From assembly GCF_015910535.1 (NCBI RefSeq), contig NZ_JACBJG010000010.1:62001-126000 (forward strand): a stretch of 64,000 nucleotides of DNA, read 5' to 3'. Within the stretch, counting starts at the first letter, position 1. Every line of letters begins with the position of its first letter. A model generated the notes under the pieces. It was not told the DNA's origin. It made no database searches and was given only the letters and a program-made list of their open reading frames with translations. This stretch comes from Saccharomonospora sp. NB11 (GTDB lineage Bacteria > Actinomycetota > Actinomycetes > Mycobacteriales > Pseudonocardiaceae). Of the stretch, positions 1 to 8,961 are shown in pieces. A program made the position numbers and the translations under genes.

Positions 1-1
1 C

Positions 2-850
2 TACTCGGTGTCGACCTGTCCCGTCACCGACGACGATCTCGCCGTCACGGTGAAGCGGGAGCGCGGGGGCAAGGGTTCGGGGTGGTTCTTCGACGTCGCC
101 GAGCCCGGGACCACGCTGCGGGCATACCGGCCCGCCGGGGACTTCACCCTCACCGACTCCGGCGACGTGGTGTTGTTCGCGGCGGGTGTCGGGATCACCC
201 CGGTGTACTCGCTGTGCAAGAACGCGTTGGCCGCCGGGCGGTCGACGTACCTGCACTACTCGGTGAGCCGACGGGACGACGCCGTCTTCGCCGACCGCTT
301 GGAGCAGCTCCGATCCCGTCATGAACGGCTCGCGCTGGACGTCCGGGAGACGAAGGTCGAGGGCAGGCTCGACCGGGAGGCGGTCCGCACCATCGGACGA
401 CGCCATGCCGGAGCGACCGCGTACGTGTGCGGGCCGAGCGAGTACACGACACTGGTGGTGGACGGCCTGCTCGACGCGGGCTGGCCGGTCGCGGCGATCA
501 AAACCGAGTCGTTCGGACCACCGCCCGAGACGAGGTCGGTGGCCGAGCCGACCGCGGTGGCGGCGTCGAAGGCCGTCGCCACCGCGGTCGTGCGGGTCGA
601 CGGTCAGGACAACACCGTGTCCTGGCCGGAGGACACTCCGTTGATCCACGTCCTCGACGCGGCGGGCATCGACGTGCCGAGCTCCTGCAGGCAGGGTGAG
701 TGCCTCACGTGCGAGTGCCGCGTCCTGAAGGGTCGGACCACCATGCGCAAGAACAACGTCCTCGACGAGGACGATCTGGAGGCCGGATATGCCCTCGCGT
801 GTCAGCTCCTGCCGAAGGAGTCCGAGGTGGTCGTGAGCTTCGACGAGTAG
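2..850 (+). CDS. ferredoxin-NADP reductase-type oxidoreductase with C-terminal 2Fe-2S domain (5' part missing)
   Basis: The reading frame is open from the first bases, and the first residues (YSVSTCPVTDDDLAVTVKR) look like the FAD-binding segment of the FNR family. The gene therefore starts before the window; the GTG at 8 is an internal codon. An NAD(P)-binding half follows, with the GVGITP motif and a later CGP motif. The C-terminal ~80 residues are a plant-type 2Fe-2S ferredoxin domain with a C-x4-C-x2-C cluster motif (CRQGECLTC) and a final Cys in ALACQ. This layout is typical of reductase components that pass electrons from NAD(P)H to Rieske or other oxygenases, or of MOSC/flavohaemoglobin-like reductases. 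Its partner is not visible. It points towards the ArsR gene, 22 bases away on the other strand. Confidence 0.85.
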   Translation, partial: YSVSTCPVTDDDLAVTVKRERGGKGSGWFFDVAEPGTTLRAYRPAGDFTLTDSGDVVLFAAGVGITPVYSLCKNALAAGRSTYLHYSVSRRDDAVFADRLEQLRSRHERLALDVRETKVEGRLDREAVRTIGRRHAGATAYVCGPSEYTTLVVDGLLDAGWPVAAIKTESFGPPPETRSVAEPTAVAASKAVATAVVRVDGQDNTVSWPEDTPLIHVLDAAGIDVPSSCRQGECLTCECRVLKGRTTMRKNNVLDEDDLEAGYALACQLLPKESEVVVSFDE

Positions 851-872
851 CCGGCTGCGCGTTCCCGGGGCC

Positions 873-1217
873 TCACGCCTCGTCCTTCAGCCCTGCCGGG
901 ATCACGCCGTGATCGGAGATCGACAGGTCGACGACGCTGTCGAGCAGCCCCGGGAAGCGCTTCTCCAACTCGTCGGTGCGGAGCCGGACGAAGCACCGCG
1001 TGCCCTCCTCGCGGGTTCGCGTGATCCCCGAGGAGCGCAGGACCTTGAGGTGATAACTCAGTGTCGACTTGGCCACCGGCACGTCGAGTTGTCCCCACCC
1101 ACGTTCCTCGCCGTCGCTGAGCAGTCGCACCAGTCCCAACCGAACCGGGTCGGCCAGGGCGTGGAGCACGGTCGGCAAATCCACGTCCGCCAAGTCGGGG
1201 TGCGTTGCAGGAGCCAT
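873..1217 (-). CDS. ArsR/SmtB-family winged-helix regulator
   Basis: A 114-residue single-domain winged-helix protein. It has the family's N-terminal HALADPVRLGLVRLL helix and a recognition region KSTLSYHLKVLRSSGI, followed by a wing with EEGTRCFVRL. No obvious metal-binding Cys/His pair is present, so it is more like the ArsR members that respond to organic ligands or redox. It is divergent from the MFS exporter at 1274 with only 56 bases between the start codons. Local repression of that exporter is the likely role (inference). Confidence 0.88.
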   Translation of the reverse strand: MAPATHPDLADVDLPTVLHALADPVRLGLVRLLSDGEERGWGQLDVPVAKSTLSYHLKVLRSSGITRTREEGTRCFVRLRTDELEKRFPGLLDSVVDLSISDHGVIPAGLKDEA

Positions 1218-1273
1218 GCTCGCAGACTACATTACGGTGCGTTATTCGATGTTCGACGAACATAGGAGATTGG

Positions 1274-2500
1274 ATGTCGACCTCCACCACCGCGAAGTAC
1301 CCGGTCTGGCTGCTGGCGTTATTCGTGGGGATGCTCGCCCTCGGGACCGACGAGTTCGTGATCTCGGGGATCCTGCCCGAGGTCGCGGACGACCTCGGCG
1401 TGTCGCTCGGGTCCGCGGGACAGCTCGTGACCGCGTTCGCCTTCGCGTTCGCCCTCGGCGCACCCGTGCTCGCGTTCCTCACCGACCGGCTCGACCGCAA
1501 GAAGCTGCTGACTGCCGGGCTGCTGGTCTTCGCACTGGCCAACGTGGCGGTGGCGATCAGTGACTCGTTCGTGCTCACGCTGGTGCTGCGCATCGTCGCG
1601 GGCCTCGCAGCGGCCGTCGTGTCGCCGACCTGCATGGCGATCGCGGGCATGGCCGCCCCCGAGGGTCGGAACGGTCGCTACCTCGCGGTGGTGACGGCGG
1701 GGCTCACCGTCGCGTTGTTCACCGGTGTGCCGTTCGGCTCGTTCCTCGGCCACGCCATCTCGTGGCGCGCGACGTTCGGTCTGATCGCTCTGGTCAGCGC
1801 GGTGGTCCTGGTGCTGTGCCACTTCCTGGCTCCCGCCGTTCCGGGTGGCACGACCACCGGTCTCGCTGCTCGCCTGGCCCCGGTCCGCAATCCCCGGGTG
1901 CTGTTCCTCGTCCTCGCCATGTTCCTGTCGGGGTGCGGCGGGCTCATGTTCTACAACTACCTCGGCGGCATCTTCACGGCTCAGCTCGACGCGTCGGCGA
2001 CCCAGATCACCGTGGCCCTGCTGATCGTGGGGCTCGTCGGCGTGCTGGCGGTCTTCTTCGGTGGCACGCTCACCGACAAGACGGGTCCGCGACGGGCCGC
2101 CGCGACGATCCTCGGCGGGCACTGCCTCGCGCTGGGCGGCCTCGCGGTGTACCTCAGCACCACCGCGAGTGGGGTCACGCTCGCGATCTTCGTCCTCGTC
2201 GGCGTGTGGTCGGTCTTCGCGTGGGCGTTGAGCCCCGTCATGCAGGCCGGCATCATGACCGCCTCGCCCGAGCAGCCGATGTTGGCGATGTCGCTGGGCA
2301 TCAGCGGCCTCTACGGCGGAAGCGCCGTCGGCGCCGCGGTCGGCGGTTACCTGCTCGACCAGCACGGCCCGTCGATGATTCCGGTGGTCGGGACCGTGTT
2401 CCTGGCCGTCGCCGTGGTGAGCGCCGTCCTGGGCACTCGCCCCGTCACCGCGACGCCGCCGGTCACCGAGCCTGCCCCCGCCCAGAAGCCGGCCGTCTGA
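1274..2500 (+). CDS. MFS transporter, Cmx/YdhP-like drug exporter
   Basis: A 408-residue protein with about 12 hydrophobic segments, the size of a DHA1-family major facilitator. The N-terminus carries ALGTDEFVISGILPEVA, a signature of arabinose-efflux / chloramphenicol-exporter-like MFS proteins. The loop motif DRLDRKKLL lies between helices 2 and 3. The start at 1274 is chosen because AGGAG lies at 1265-1269, five bases upstream; an in-frame ATG farther upstream lies inside the divergent promoter region. It pairs with the ArsR-type regulator. It is the only dedicated transporter in the window and lies about 7 kb outside the biosynthetic genes, so export of the cluster product is possible but unproven. 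Confidence 0.87.
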   Translation: MSTSTTAKYPVWLLALFVGMLALGTDEFVISGILPEVADDLGVSLGSAGQLVTAFAFAFALGAPVLAFLTDRLDRKKLLTAGLLVFALANVAVAISDSFVLTLVLRIVAGLAAAVVSPTCMAIAGMAAPEGRNGRYLAVVTAGLTVALFTGVPFGSFLGHAISWRATFGLIALVSAVVLVLCHFLAPAVPGGTTTGLAARLAPVRNPRVLFLVLAMFLSGCGGLMFYNYLGGIFTAQLDASATQITVALLIVGLVGVLAVFFGGTLTDKTGPRRAAATILGGHCLALGGLAVYLSTTASGVTLAIFVLVGVWSVFAWALSPVMQAGIMTASPEQPMLAMSLGISGLYGGSAVGAAVGGYLLDQHGPSMIPVVGTVFLAVAVVSAVLGTRPVTATPPVTEPAPAQKPAV

Positions 2501-2508
2501 TTCGACTG

Positions 2509-2536
2509 CGGGGAGCCGGCGTGCGTCGGCTCCCCG
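2509..2536. terminator. bidirectional hairpin terminator
   Basis: A perfect 10-bp stem (CGGGGAGCCG pairing with CGGCTCCCCG) with an 8-base loop lies between the convergent MFS and GH64 genes. There is no U-tract, as is common in actinomycetes. Confidence 0.7.
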
Positions 2537-2558
2537 ATGTCCGGCGTTCGACGACGGC

Positions 2559-3749
2559 TCAGCGGATGCTGCCCAGGGTGACCGTCAACAGCTCCGGGTC
2601 GCCGTGGTTCACCTTGCCGCTGTGGTCCTCGTCCGGATTCGCGCTCACGTCGTCGTAGGCGAACGCGTAACCCTTGCCGTCCGGCAGGTTCTCGTGCACC
2701 ACGCGGGCGTAGTGGTTCGTGATCGGATGCCGGTAGAAGGTCGCCGGGTCCTCACCGTGCGGCTGCCGGTTGTTGATCAGCAACGTGGTGCGGTTGAAGG
2801 CCGCGGCGAGGCGGGGAACGATCGCCTTCCGCTGCTCGCTGTCGGTGTCGGGGTTGTTCGCGAACGGTCCGCTGTTGCAGCCCCAGATGTCGGCGGTGCT
2901 CGGCTTGCCGAAGCGTTCCGCACCGAACACCAGCTCGTCGCCTTCGACTCGCCCTTCGAGAATGCCGATGTCGGCGCGCTGTGAGTCGACGAGCAACGGC
3001 TCGGCCGAGTACTTCTGCCACACCTCGTCGACGTAGCCCTCCAGGTATCCGGCGAACTCGCCCGCCCGGTGGTTGGGGTTCAGCACGCGCACCACGGTGC
3101 CGTCCGCCTCCTGTACGCACGTCGGCCAGGCCCCACCCTGGGTGCGCAGCGAGTCGGCGATGCGGTCGATCGCGCCCGCGGGCAGCCCCGGCACCTCCTG
3201 CGTACCGCCCGCGTGTGTCAGGTGCAGGCCGACCGGAGCGGCGACGAAGTCGACGTAGCTGATGTTGGCGTACACCTGCTCGGCGTTGAGCGTGAACTCG
3301 GCGAAGGTCCAGTTGCGGTGGAAGTTCGGGTCGGCGTCGGAGACGAAGTTCGGGTGCACGACCGCAGTTCTGCCGTCGGCGGCCTGCAACGCGAAGAACT
3401 CCAGTTTGTCGTCGGTCACGAAGTACACCCGCGCGCCGAACATGCGAGGCACCAGCACTTCCGTCGAGCCGTCCACCGGAACGGCCGGGTCCTCTCCCAA
3501 CGGTTCCGGCACGGGACTGCTCGCCGTCGGCCGGAACACGCTGCCGTCGGCACGGACGAAGATCGCGCTGCCGTCCCCGTCCGCCTGACCGGTGATGTAG
3601 GCGAAGGCGGGCCGACCCGAGTTGTTGACCAGCCGGAACCGCAGCGTCTCCGGCGCGGCCGACGCGAACGGAGCGGTCACCGCCCCGGCCCACAGTGGCG
3701 AGGTGAGTGCAGCGGCGGACAATCCGAGAAACTGTCGGCGTGAAACCAT
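2559..3749 (-). CDS. secreted beta-1,3-glucanase, glycoside hydrolase family 64
   Basis: A 396-residue protein with a twin-arginine signal near residue 2 (VSRRQFLGLSAAAL) and an Ala-rich cleavage region ending ASA-AP, so it should be exported folded through Tat. The mature part begins LRFRLVNNSGRPAFAYITG and continues with features of GH64 laminaripentaose-producing glucanases (thaumatin-like plus barrel), such as WGCNSGPF and RLAAAFNR. It would cut fungal beta-1,3-glucan outside the cell. The start at 3749 has a strong GGAGGG site just upstream; an open frame extends to 3863 but lacks a site and would bury the signal peptide. Confidence 0.85.
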   Translation of the reverse strand: MVSRRQFLGLSAAALTSPLWAGAVTAPFASAAPETLRFRLVNNSGRPAFAYITGQADGDGSAIFVRADGSVFRPTASSPVPEPLGEDPAVPVDGSTEVLVPRMFGARVYFVTDDKLEFFALQAADGRTAVVHPNFVSDADPNFHRNWTFAEFTLNAEQVYANISYVDFVAAPVGLHLTHAGGTQEVPGLPAGAIDRIADSLRTQGGAWPTCVQEADGTVVRVLNPNHRAGEFAGYLEGYVDEVWQKYSAEPLLVDSQRADIGILEGRVEGDELVFGAERFGKPSTADIWGCNSGPFANNPDTDSEQRKAIVPRLAAAFNRTTLLINNRQPHGEDPATFYRHPITNHYARVVHENLPDGKGYAFAYDDVSANPDEDHSGKVNHGDPELLTVTLGSIR

Positions 3750-3946
3750 GAATTCCCTCCGAGAACCGCGTGCCGTTTCGACGAATGGGATCCGCCACGC
3801 AGTGTTCCGGCCGCGCTCGACACGCTGGTACCGCCGAAAGTCGTTCCGAACGAGTGGTGACACGGCCAGGCCGTCAGCGAACTGCGTTCCCGTGGCTGCC
3901 CGGTAGAGTCGGTGAGCGGGACGACCACGAACGGAACAGGAACGCC

Positions 3947-4405
3947 ATGCCGCGCTTCGCCACCGCCGAGCACGTCGACCGTGACACGCTTCTGCAGTTC
4001 TTGCGCCCCCGCCACAAGGGCGTGCTGGTCACCACGCGCTCGAACGGCCTCCCGCAGATGTCACCGGTCACCTGCGGCGTCGATCCCGAGGGTCGGATCG
4101 TCGTGTCCACCTATCCGCAACGGGCCAAGACCCGCAATGCGCGGCGAGACCCCCAGGTGTCGATCTGCGTTCTCTCCGACGACTGGAACGGCCCGTACGT
4201 GCAGGTGGACGGACACGCCCAGGTGCTGGACATGCCGGAGGCGCTGGAAGGGCTCGTCGAGTACTTCCGCTGCATCTCGGGTGAGCATCCAGACTGGGAC
4301 GAGTACCGCGAGGCGATGGCCCGGCAGAACAAGTCGTTGCTACGCATCGAGATCGACCGCTGGGGACCCGTCGCCACGGGCGGCTTCCCACCCGACCTCG
4401 CCTGA
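3947..4405 (+). CDS. PPOX-class F420/FMN-dependent oxidoreductase (split-barrel)
   Basis: A 152-residue protein of the pyridoxamine-phosphate-oxidase-like split beta-barrel type. It contains KGVLVTTRSNGLPQMSPVTCGVDPEGRIVVSTYPQRAKTRNARRDPQVSICVL, the usual core of actinobacterial F420-dependent family members (written here only to locate residues about 25-75). Such proteins use F420H2 or FMN to reduce small cofactors or xenobiotics; the substrate cannot be read from sequence. The ATG at 3947 is chosen because family similarity begins there. It is divergent from the glucanase and convergent with the lipoprotein. Confidence 0.78.
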   Translation: MPRFATAEHVDRDTLLQFLRPRHKGVLVTTRSNGLPQMSPVTCGVDPEGRIVVSTYPQRAKTRNARRDPQVSICVLSDDWNGPYVQVDGHAQVLDMPEALEGLVEYFRCISGEHPDWDEYREAMARQNKSLLRIEIDRWGPVATGGFPPDLA

Positions 4406-4508
4406 GTCGAGTCCTCGTCTTCAGGCGCACCCCACCTCAACCGAGGCTCGTGAAGCACACGAGTGTCGCGTTCTCGTTGACGAGCAACGACCAGTACGGC
4501 CGGGAGTC

Positions 4509-5201
4509 TTACGGACCTTCCCGACAGTGGTCGGCGCTCGCGTTCGCCGGCGCCTGATACACGCCCGCCACGAGCAGGATGTAGTCGTACTCCACCGGAA
4601 TACGGTCGGCTCCGCAGTCCACGGCGGTGAAGGTGCCGAGCGACGCGACCCCGCCCGCTCCGTCGCCCTGGGCGAGAATGCAGAACCGGGGCACCCACAC
4701 GCGCTCCAGACACAACGTCGTGGTTCCCGACCTCCCCTGGTAGCTCCACCACGTGTGCCCGGTGCCCGTGCCGCACTCGGCGCTGCTGCTGCCGACGCCG
4801 GTCACCTGGAACAGTCCGGCGTAGCTGGAGCTGCACGACACCGGGTCGGGCGGCATGGAATGGCTCCACTCGCTTCCGTAGCCGGTCATGTAGACGGGCA
4901 GGCAATCGCCCACCGCGACTGATCGGAACGCCTCCTCCGTGGGGTCCGGAGGCAGCGTGGTCGTGGTGGTGGTCGGGACGTACTCCGGCGGCGGAGCGTC
5001 GATTCCCGCGTCCTCGTCGCCACCGATCTCGATGTCGGGGCCGAGGTCGATGTCGGGGCCGAGGTTCACCTCGGGGCGGAGGTCGACGTTCGGCCCGTCG
5101 TCGCCCCTGCTGTGCTTGCGACCGCATCCCGTCAACGCGACGACTAGCACCAGTCCGACCGCGCACCAGCGCCGAAATCGATTCCGTGCCTGTGCGTTCA
5201 T
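4509..5201 (-). CDS. putative lipoprotein, possibly shortened by an in-frame TAA
   Basis: The 230-residue product starts at 5201 (MNAQARNRFRR), followed by a hydrophobic stretch and lipobox LTGC at about residue 25, so it should be lipid-anchored outside the membrane. An acidic segment follows with a repeating Asp-x-Gly-Pro-Asp pattern (three near-copies about residues 38-57), then a Pro/Thr linker and a Cys-rich globular domain with at least six Cys. The family was not recognised. The frame ends in TAA, rare in this GC-rich DNA. Beyond it the same frame stays open for 23 more codons with strongly GC-biased third positions, to a TGA at 4437. This suggests a recent nonsense mutation or readthrough (see finding). 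Confidence 0.72.
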   Translation of the reverse strand: MNAQARNRFRRWCAVGLVLVVALTGCGRKHSRGDDGPNVDLRPEVNLGPDIDLGPDIEIGGDEDAGIDAPPPEYVPTTTTTTLPPDPTEEAFRSVAVGDCLPVYMTGYGSEWSHSMPPDPVSCSSSYAGLFQVTGVGSSSAECGTGTGHTWWSYQGRSGTTTLCLERVWVPRFCILAQGDGAGGVASLGTFTAVDCGADRIPVEYDYILLVAGVYQAPANASADHCREGP

Positions 5202-5708
5202 GACGTCCCCTTGCGCCGCTGGGTCGATCGCGCGAGCGCGCTTCCGTAGGATGCCCGACGGCCTCGGTCGGTTCCCCTGGATTTCCACTCGGCCGACACC
5301 GGTTCACAATTTTCGCAGAGCGAAAACGATGATTCATTCTTCGGTTCAAGACAGTCGCTCGCGGCATCGACAGAACTCATTGCCAGCCTCGCTGCGCGCC
5401 CGGATGAGCCTCTGCCGACAGGTTTTCTCGCCGTGTCGAACGGACCGCATGTCCCAGCACGACCCCGACTTCTCCCACGATTCCGTGGCGCAACGCGGCT
5501 CATCGACGAATCTCCGACGCAACGACGGCACTCGGCGGCAGGTTCGAGGGCCGGCGGCTGTGTGTCCTCACCACCGGAGCCATCGCGACGTCCGGGCCTG
5601 CCGTACCACGGCGACTGACGTCGTGTCCGACCACGACTCGCGCATGGAGGGCGACGTGGCGAGACCCGTCGACCGACCTCGCGGTCGATCACCCGGCTCG
5701 CACCGCGG
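5202..5708. other. 507-base intergenic region with no recognised gene
   Basis: The stretch has lower GC than its surroundings near 5300-5400. Short frames on both strands have poor codon bias and no family likeness. It probably carries the lipoprotein promoter. I see no RNA gene, repeat or strong hairpin. Confidence 0.5.
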
Positions 5709-6701
5709 TCAACCGCCGATCCGCTTCGCCAAACCCTCGATGAGGTCACGGCACTCCAGCGAATCGAGCCATTCGGTCGGCACGGCCGCGACGCCGTCGC
5801 GGGCACCCAGGAGGTTGCCCGCGAGCGAACCCGTGGAGTCCGAGTCGCCGGAGTGGTTCACGGCGATGCGCACCCCCTCCCGTAGATCGGGCGCACACAG
5901 CGCCGCACACACTGCGATCGCGAGCGCCGACTCACCCGTCCACCCCCCGCCGAGGTTCCGCTCGACGTCGTCCGGATGCGGGATTCCGTGGCGGGCCAAC
6001 GCCACCGCGGCACGCAGGGCCTGCTCGGTCTCCACGCGGTCGTGCTCGTCGGCGCTCTCACGCAGCACTGTGAGACCCACGTCGACCGCCGACTCGACCG
6101 ACGCGGTGGTCAGCAAGCACCGCACCATCACCGCGAAGACCCCGGCGGAGAGCCAGCCCGACGGATGGCAGTGGGTCAACCGCGCAAGCTCCCCGGCGAG
6201 CGTGAAGACCGCCCGATCCGACTCCTCCGGCGCGGCCGTCAACGCCACCGGCGCGACCCGCATGACCCCGCCGCAACCCTTCGAGTCGTTGGCGGCGGTC
6301 TTGCCCGCGGCGATCGCCTCCAGCGCGGACAGGCAGGTCAATCCCGGAGCACGGCGAGCGTGCAGGCGTTCGTCGGTGACGAGGTCACCGGTCCGGTGCG
6401 GCACGGCTCCGCCCTGGGTGGCGAACCAGTCGAGGTAGGCCGCCCGGACCTCGGCCACGGGGTCGGTGCCCCGATCCCGGGCACGCAGCAGGCCCTCCAG
6501 CGTGAACAGGGTCATCTGGGTGTCGTCGGTGATCGCACCCAGCCCGAATCCGCCCCGGTCGGTGTAGTCGGTGATGCCACGCGGCCCGAACGTGCGCTCG
6601 ATCGTGGGCCAGGCGTCGAACTCGACGGGCGCGCCCAACGCGTCACCGGCGGCACCGGACAGCAGGCATCCTCGGATTCTGTCTGTGTCGATCACGGTCA
6701 T
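5709..6701 (-). CDS. ADP-ribosylglycohydrolase family protein
   Basis: A 330-residue protein with the family layout. The N-terminal GCLLSGAAGDALGAPVEF motif is followed by ITDDTQMTLFTLEGLL, whose Asp-Asp-Thr binds magnesium. The C-terminal metal-site motif is NHSGDSDSTGSLAGNLLGA. Members remove ADP-ribose from proteins or from ADP-ribosylated small molecules, or process related N-glycosides. The protein is cytosolic with no signal peptide. It lies 72 bases downstream of the PIG-L-like gene on the same strand and may be co-transcribed with it. All metal-binding acids appear intact, so it should be active. Confidence 0.9.
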   Translation of the reverse strand: MTVIDTDRIRGCLLSGAAGDALGAPVEFDAWPTIERTFGPRGITDYTDRGGFGLGAITDDTQMTLFTLEGLLRARDRGTDPVAEVRAAYLDWFATQGGAVPHRTGDLVTDERLHARRAPGLTCLSALEAIAAGKTAANDSKGCGGVMRVAPVALTAAPEESDRAVFTLAGELARLTHCHPSGWLSAGVFAVMVRCLLTTASVESAVDVGLTVLRESADEHDRVETEQALRAAVALARHGIPHPDDVERNLGGGWTGESALAIAVCAALCAPDLREGVRIAVNHSGDSDSTGSLAGNLLGARDGVAAVPTEWLDSLECRDLIEGLAKRIGG

Positions 6702-6773
6702 CCCCCACTGTCGTCGAGCGCCGATCGCGCGCCCGACACTACCGACCGACCACGACGGAAATCCTCCACGACG

Positions 6774-7586
6774 TCACTCGGCCGCCTCCTCGCGCCAGTA
6801 GTCCCGCGCGCCCCAGCGGTCCCACTCCGCATCGGCCCCGGGCGGCGGCGACCCCATGATCCGGTCGACGAGGGCGACGTAGCCGTCGCGGTACAGCCGT
6901 CGCTTGGCCGCCAGCGCCGTTCCCGAGAGGTTCGGCGGCCGGTTCTCCGAGTCGTAGGAGACCCACCAGGCACGGGAGTAGCCGTCGGCGGCGACGAACT
7001 CGGTCAACGCGTCGGCGGTGGCGTAGTGGTCGGGATGGTCACCGGGGTTCAGGCCGCGATCGTGGTCGGAGGCGTTGACCCAGGGGTGCGCGTTGGTGGC
7101 CCCGCCCCGTTCCAACGCCAGGACGGCACGCAGGGTCGACACGACGTCGGCCCACGACGCGTAGTGCTGCGACGGCAGTGCCCTGGTCGGCAGACTGTCG
7201 AGCCCGTCGATCTCGCCGTCCCGCAACCGCGCGAGACTCCGATGCCCGGTCGCGGGGAACCCGGAGCCGTCGACGTTGCCGTCGGGCAGCCGCAGGAAGT
7301 AGCACCCCCACCGGCCGGCGCGGTACCGCATCACCTCACGCCCGTTCACCGTCACCGGGTCCGCCTCGAACTGCTCCCCCGTGGACACGCGGAAGGCGTC
7401 GACGAGCCCGTGTTCGCGAGCCCACCACCAGTCGTCAAGCCGACCCGCGTCCCCGGCGGTGACGACGACGCCGACCACCTTCACGTCGGGCCAGTGCAGA
7501 TCGCCGTGCAGCAGCTCGCCCTTGAACAGCAACACGTCGTCGGGATGTCCGGCCACGTAATACACGACGTGCGGCACGCCCCTCAC
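6774..7586 (-). CDS. PIG-L/LmbE-family deacetylase
   Basis: A 270-residue protein beginning with a Rossmann-like strand and the zinc-binding AGHPDD motif (residues about 12-17), the hallmark of PIG-L/MshB-type N-acetyl-sugar deacetylases. A later H-x-D-H-type segment (NPGDHPDHYATADAL) supplies the third metal ligand. The GTG at 7586 is the longest start; a GTG at 7577 has a better-spaced GAGAGGTGAGG site and may be the real one. The substrate is unknown. It sits upstream of the ADP-ribosylglycohydrolase in the same direction. No sign links it to the biosynthetic cluster. Confidence 0.82.
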   Translation of the reverse strand: MRGVPHVVYYVAGHPDDVLLFKGELLHGDLHWPDVKVVGVVVTAGDAGRLDDWWWAREHGLVDAFRVSTGEQFEADPVTVNGREVMRYRAGRWGCYFLRLPDGNVDGSGFPATGHRSLARLRDGEIDGLDSLPTRALPSQHYASWADVVSTLRAVLALERGGATNAHPWVNASDHDRGLNPGDHPDHYATADALTEFVAADGYSRAWWVSYDSENRPPNLSGTALAAKRRLYRDGYVALVDRIMGSPPPGADAEWDRWGARDYWREEAAE

Positions 7587-7693
7587 CTCTCACCGATGTC
7601 GACGACCCTGACGTGGTGACTCTTCGGCGAGTGCGGAGAAGCACTGGACGGAACGAGCACGAGCCGTACCCGAACAGCCCAACCGGCGTGGCG

Positions 7694-8929
7694 TCAGTCC
7701 CCGAACACGGACACGGGGAGTTCCTCCAGACCGCGGATCAGCGTGCTGTCCCGCCAGCGCAGCTCTTCCGGGTCGACCGCCAGCGACAGGTTCGGGAAGC
7801 GTCGCACCAGGCGGCCGATCGCGATCTGTGCCTCCATCCGCGCGAGGGGCGCACCCAGGCAGTAGTGGATTCCATGCCCGAACGCGAGGTGGCCTCCGGA
7901 CTCGCGATCGGGGTCGAAGCGGTCGGGGTCGGGGAACCGGTCACCGTCACGGTTGGCCGAGCCCAGCGCCACCACCACGAATTCGCCCTCGGGAATCTCC
8001 ACGTCCCCGATGCGCACGGGGGCACCGGTGTAGCGGAAGGTCGCCTGGGTCACGGGGCTCTCGTACCGCAGGAACTCCTCGACGGCCGCAGGCACCCGCG
8101 ACGGGTCCTCACGCAGCGCGGCGAACTCGTCGGGGTGCTGCAACAGACACAGCACGCCGTTGCCGATGAGGCTCATGGTCGAGTCGTGTCCCGCGATCAT
8201 CAGCAGGAACGCCATGGCGATCAGTTCCGACTCGGTGAGCTTCCCATGGTCGGTGTCGCTCGCCTGGATCAGTTGGGTGAGCAGGTCGTCGCCCGGGTGT
8301 CGACGCTTGTTCGCCACCAACGACGTCAGGTACTCGGCCAGGGAAGCCGAGGCCTGAGAGACCGCGTCGGCGTCGCCGTCGCCCATCGCCAGCAACGTGC
8401 CGAACCATCGGCGGAAGTCCTCCCGGTCGTGCTCCGGCACGCCGAGCATCTCGCAGATCACGGTGATCGGGAGCGGGAACGCCAGTGCGTCGAGCAGGTT
8501 CACCGTGCGCTGCTCCGCCATGCGGTCGAGCAGTTCGTCGGTGATCTCCTCCACCCGGGGACGCATCCGCTCGATCGCCCGCACGGTGAACGCCTTGGCC
8601 ACCAGCGTGCGCAACCGGGTGTGCTGAGGCGGATCGCTGTTGAGCATGTGCTCGGCGGTGTCCGCCGCGAACACCGGGCGGTCGTCGCCGAGAGCGCTCA
8701 TGTGACGCTCGTAGAGGTCCAGGGTCGATTTCGCGTCCTTGCGCAGGTCCGGATGGGCGAGTGCCACTCGCGCGTCGGCGTATCGGGTCACCAACCAGGC
8801 GCGCAGCCCCAGTGGCATCACCACTTTCCGGACCGGCTCCTCCTCCGCCCGGAGCATGCGGTAGAGGTCGTACGGGTGCTGGATGAACTTGTCGTCCAGC
8901 TCGATCTCGGCCGTTCCGGTCTCCGGCAT
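7694..8929 (-). CDS. cytochrome P450 (CYP107-like)
   Basis: A 411-residue soluble bacterial P450. The I-helix motif is LLMIAGHDSTMSLIG (about residue 240; His-Asp-Ser instead of the commoner x-Glu/Asp-Thr). The ExxR segment is EEFLRYESP and the haem-binding loop is FGHGIHYCLGAPLAR (Cys near residue 350). These features fit CYP107-type oxygenases of natural-product pathways, which hydroxylate or epoxidise late intermediates with ferredoxin electrons. The start at 8929 has AGGAGGGA seven bases upstream. It follows the O-methyltransferase with a 32-base gap, so the two probably form one transcript for paired oxidation and methylation at the left edge of the cluster. The substrate is not inferable. 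Confidence 0.9.
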   Translation of the reverse strand: MPETGTAEIELDDKFIQHPYDLYRMLRAEEEPVRKVVMPLGLRAWLVTRYADARVALAHPDLRKDAKSTLDLYERHMSALGDDRPVFAADTAEHMLNSDPPQHTRLRTLVAKAFTVRAIERMRPRVEEITDELLDRMAEQRTVNLLDALAFPLPITVICEMLGVPEHDREDFRRWFGTLLAMGDGDADAVSQASASLAEYLTSLVANKRRHPGDDLLTQLIQASDTDHGKLTESELIAMAFLLMIAGHDSTMSLIGNGVLCLLQHPDEFAALREDPSRVPAAVEEFLRYESPVTQATFRYTGAPVRIGDVEIPEGEFVVVALGSANRDGDRFPDPDRFDPDRESGGHLAFGHGIHYCLGAPLARMEAQIAIGRLVRRFPNLSLAVDPEELRWRDSTLIRGLEELPVSVFGD

Positions 8930-8961
8930 GGGTCCTCCCTCCTCGACGAGTCTTCGGCGCC

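Noticed and set aside
5202-5708. Small hypothetical genes in the spacer
   Set aside because: All frames have poor third-position GC and no start context.
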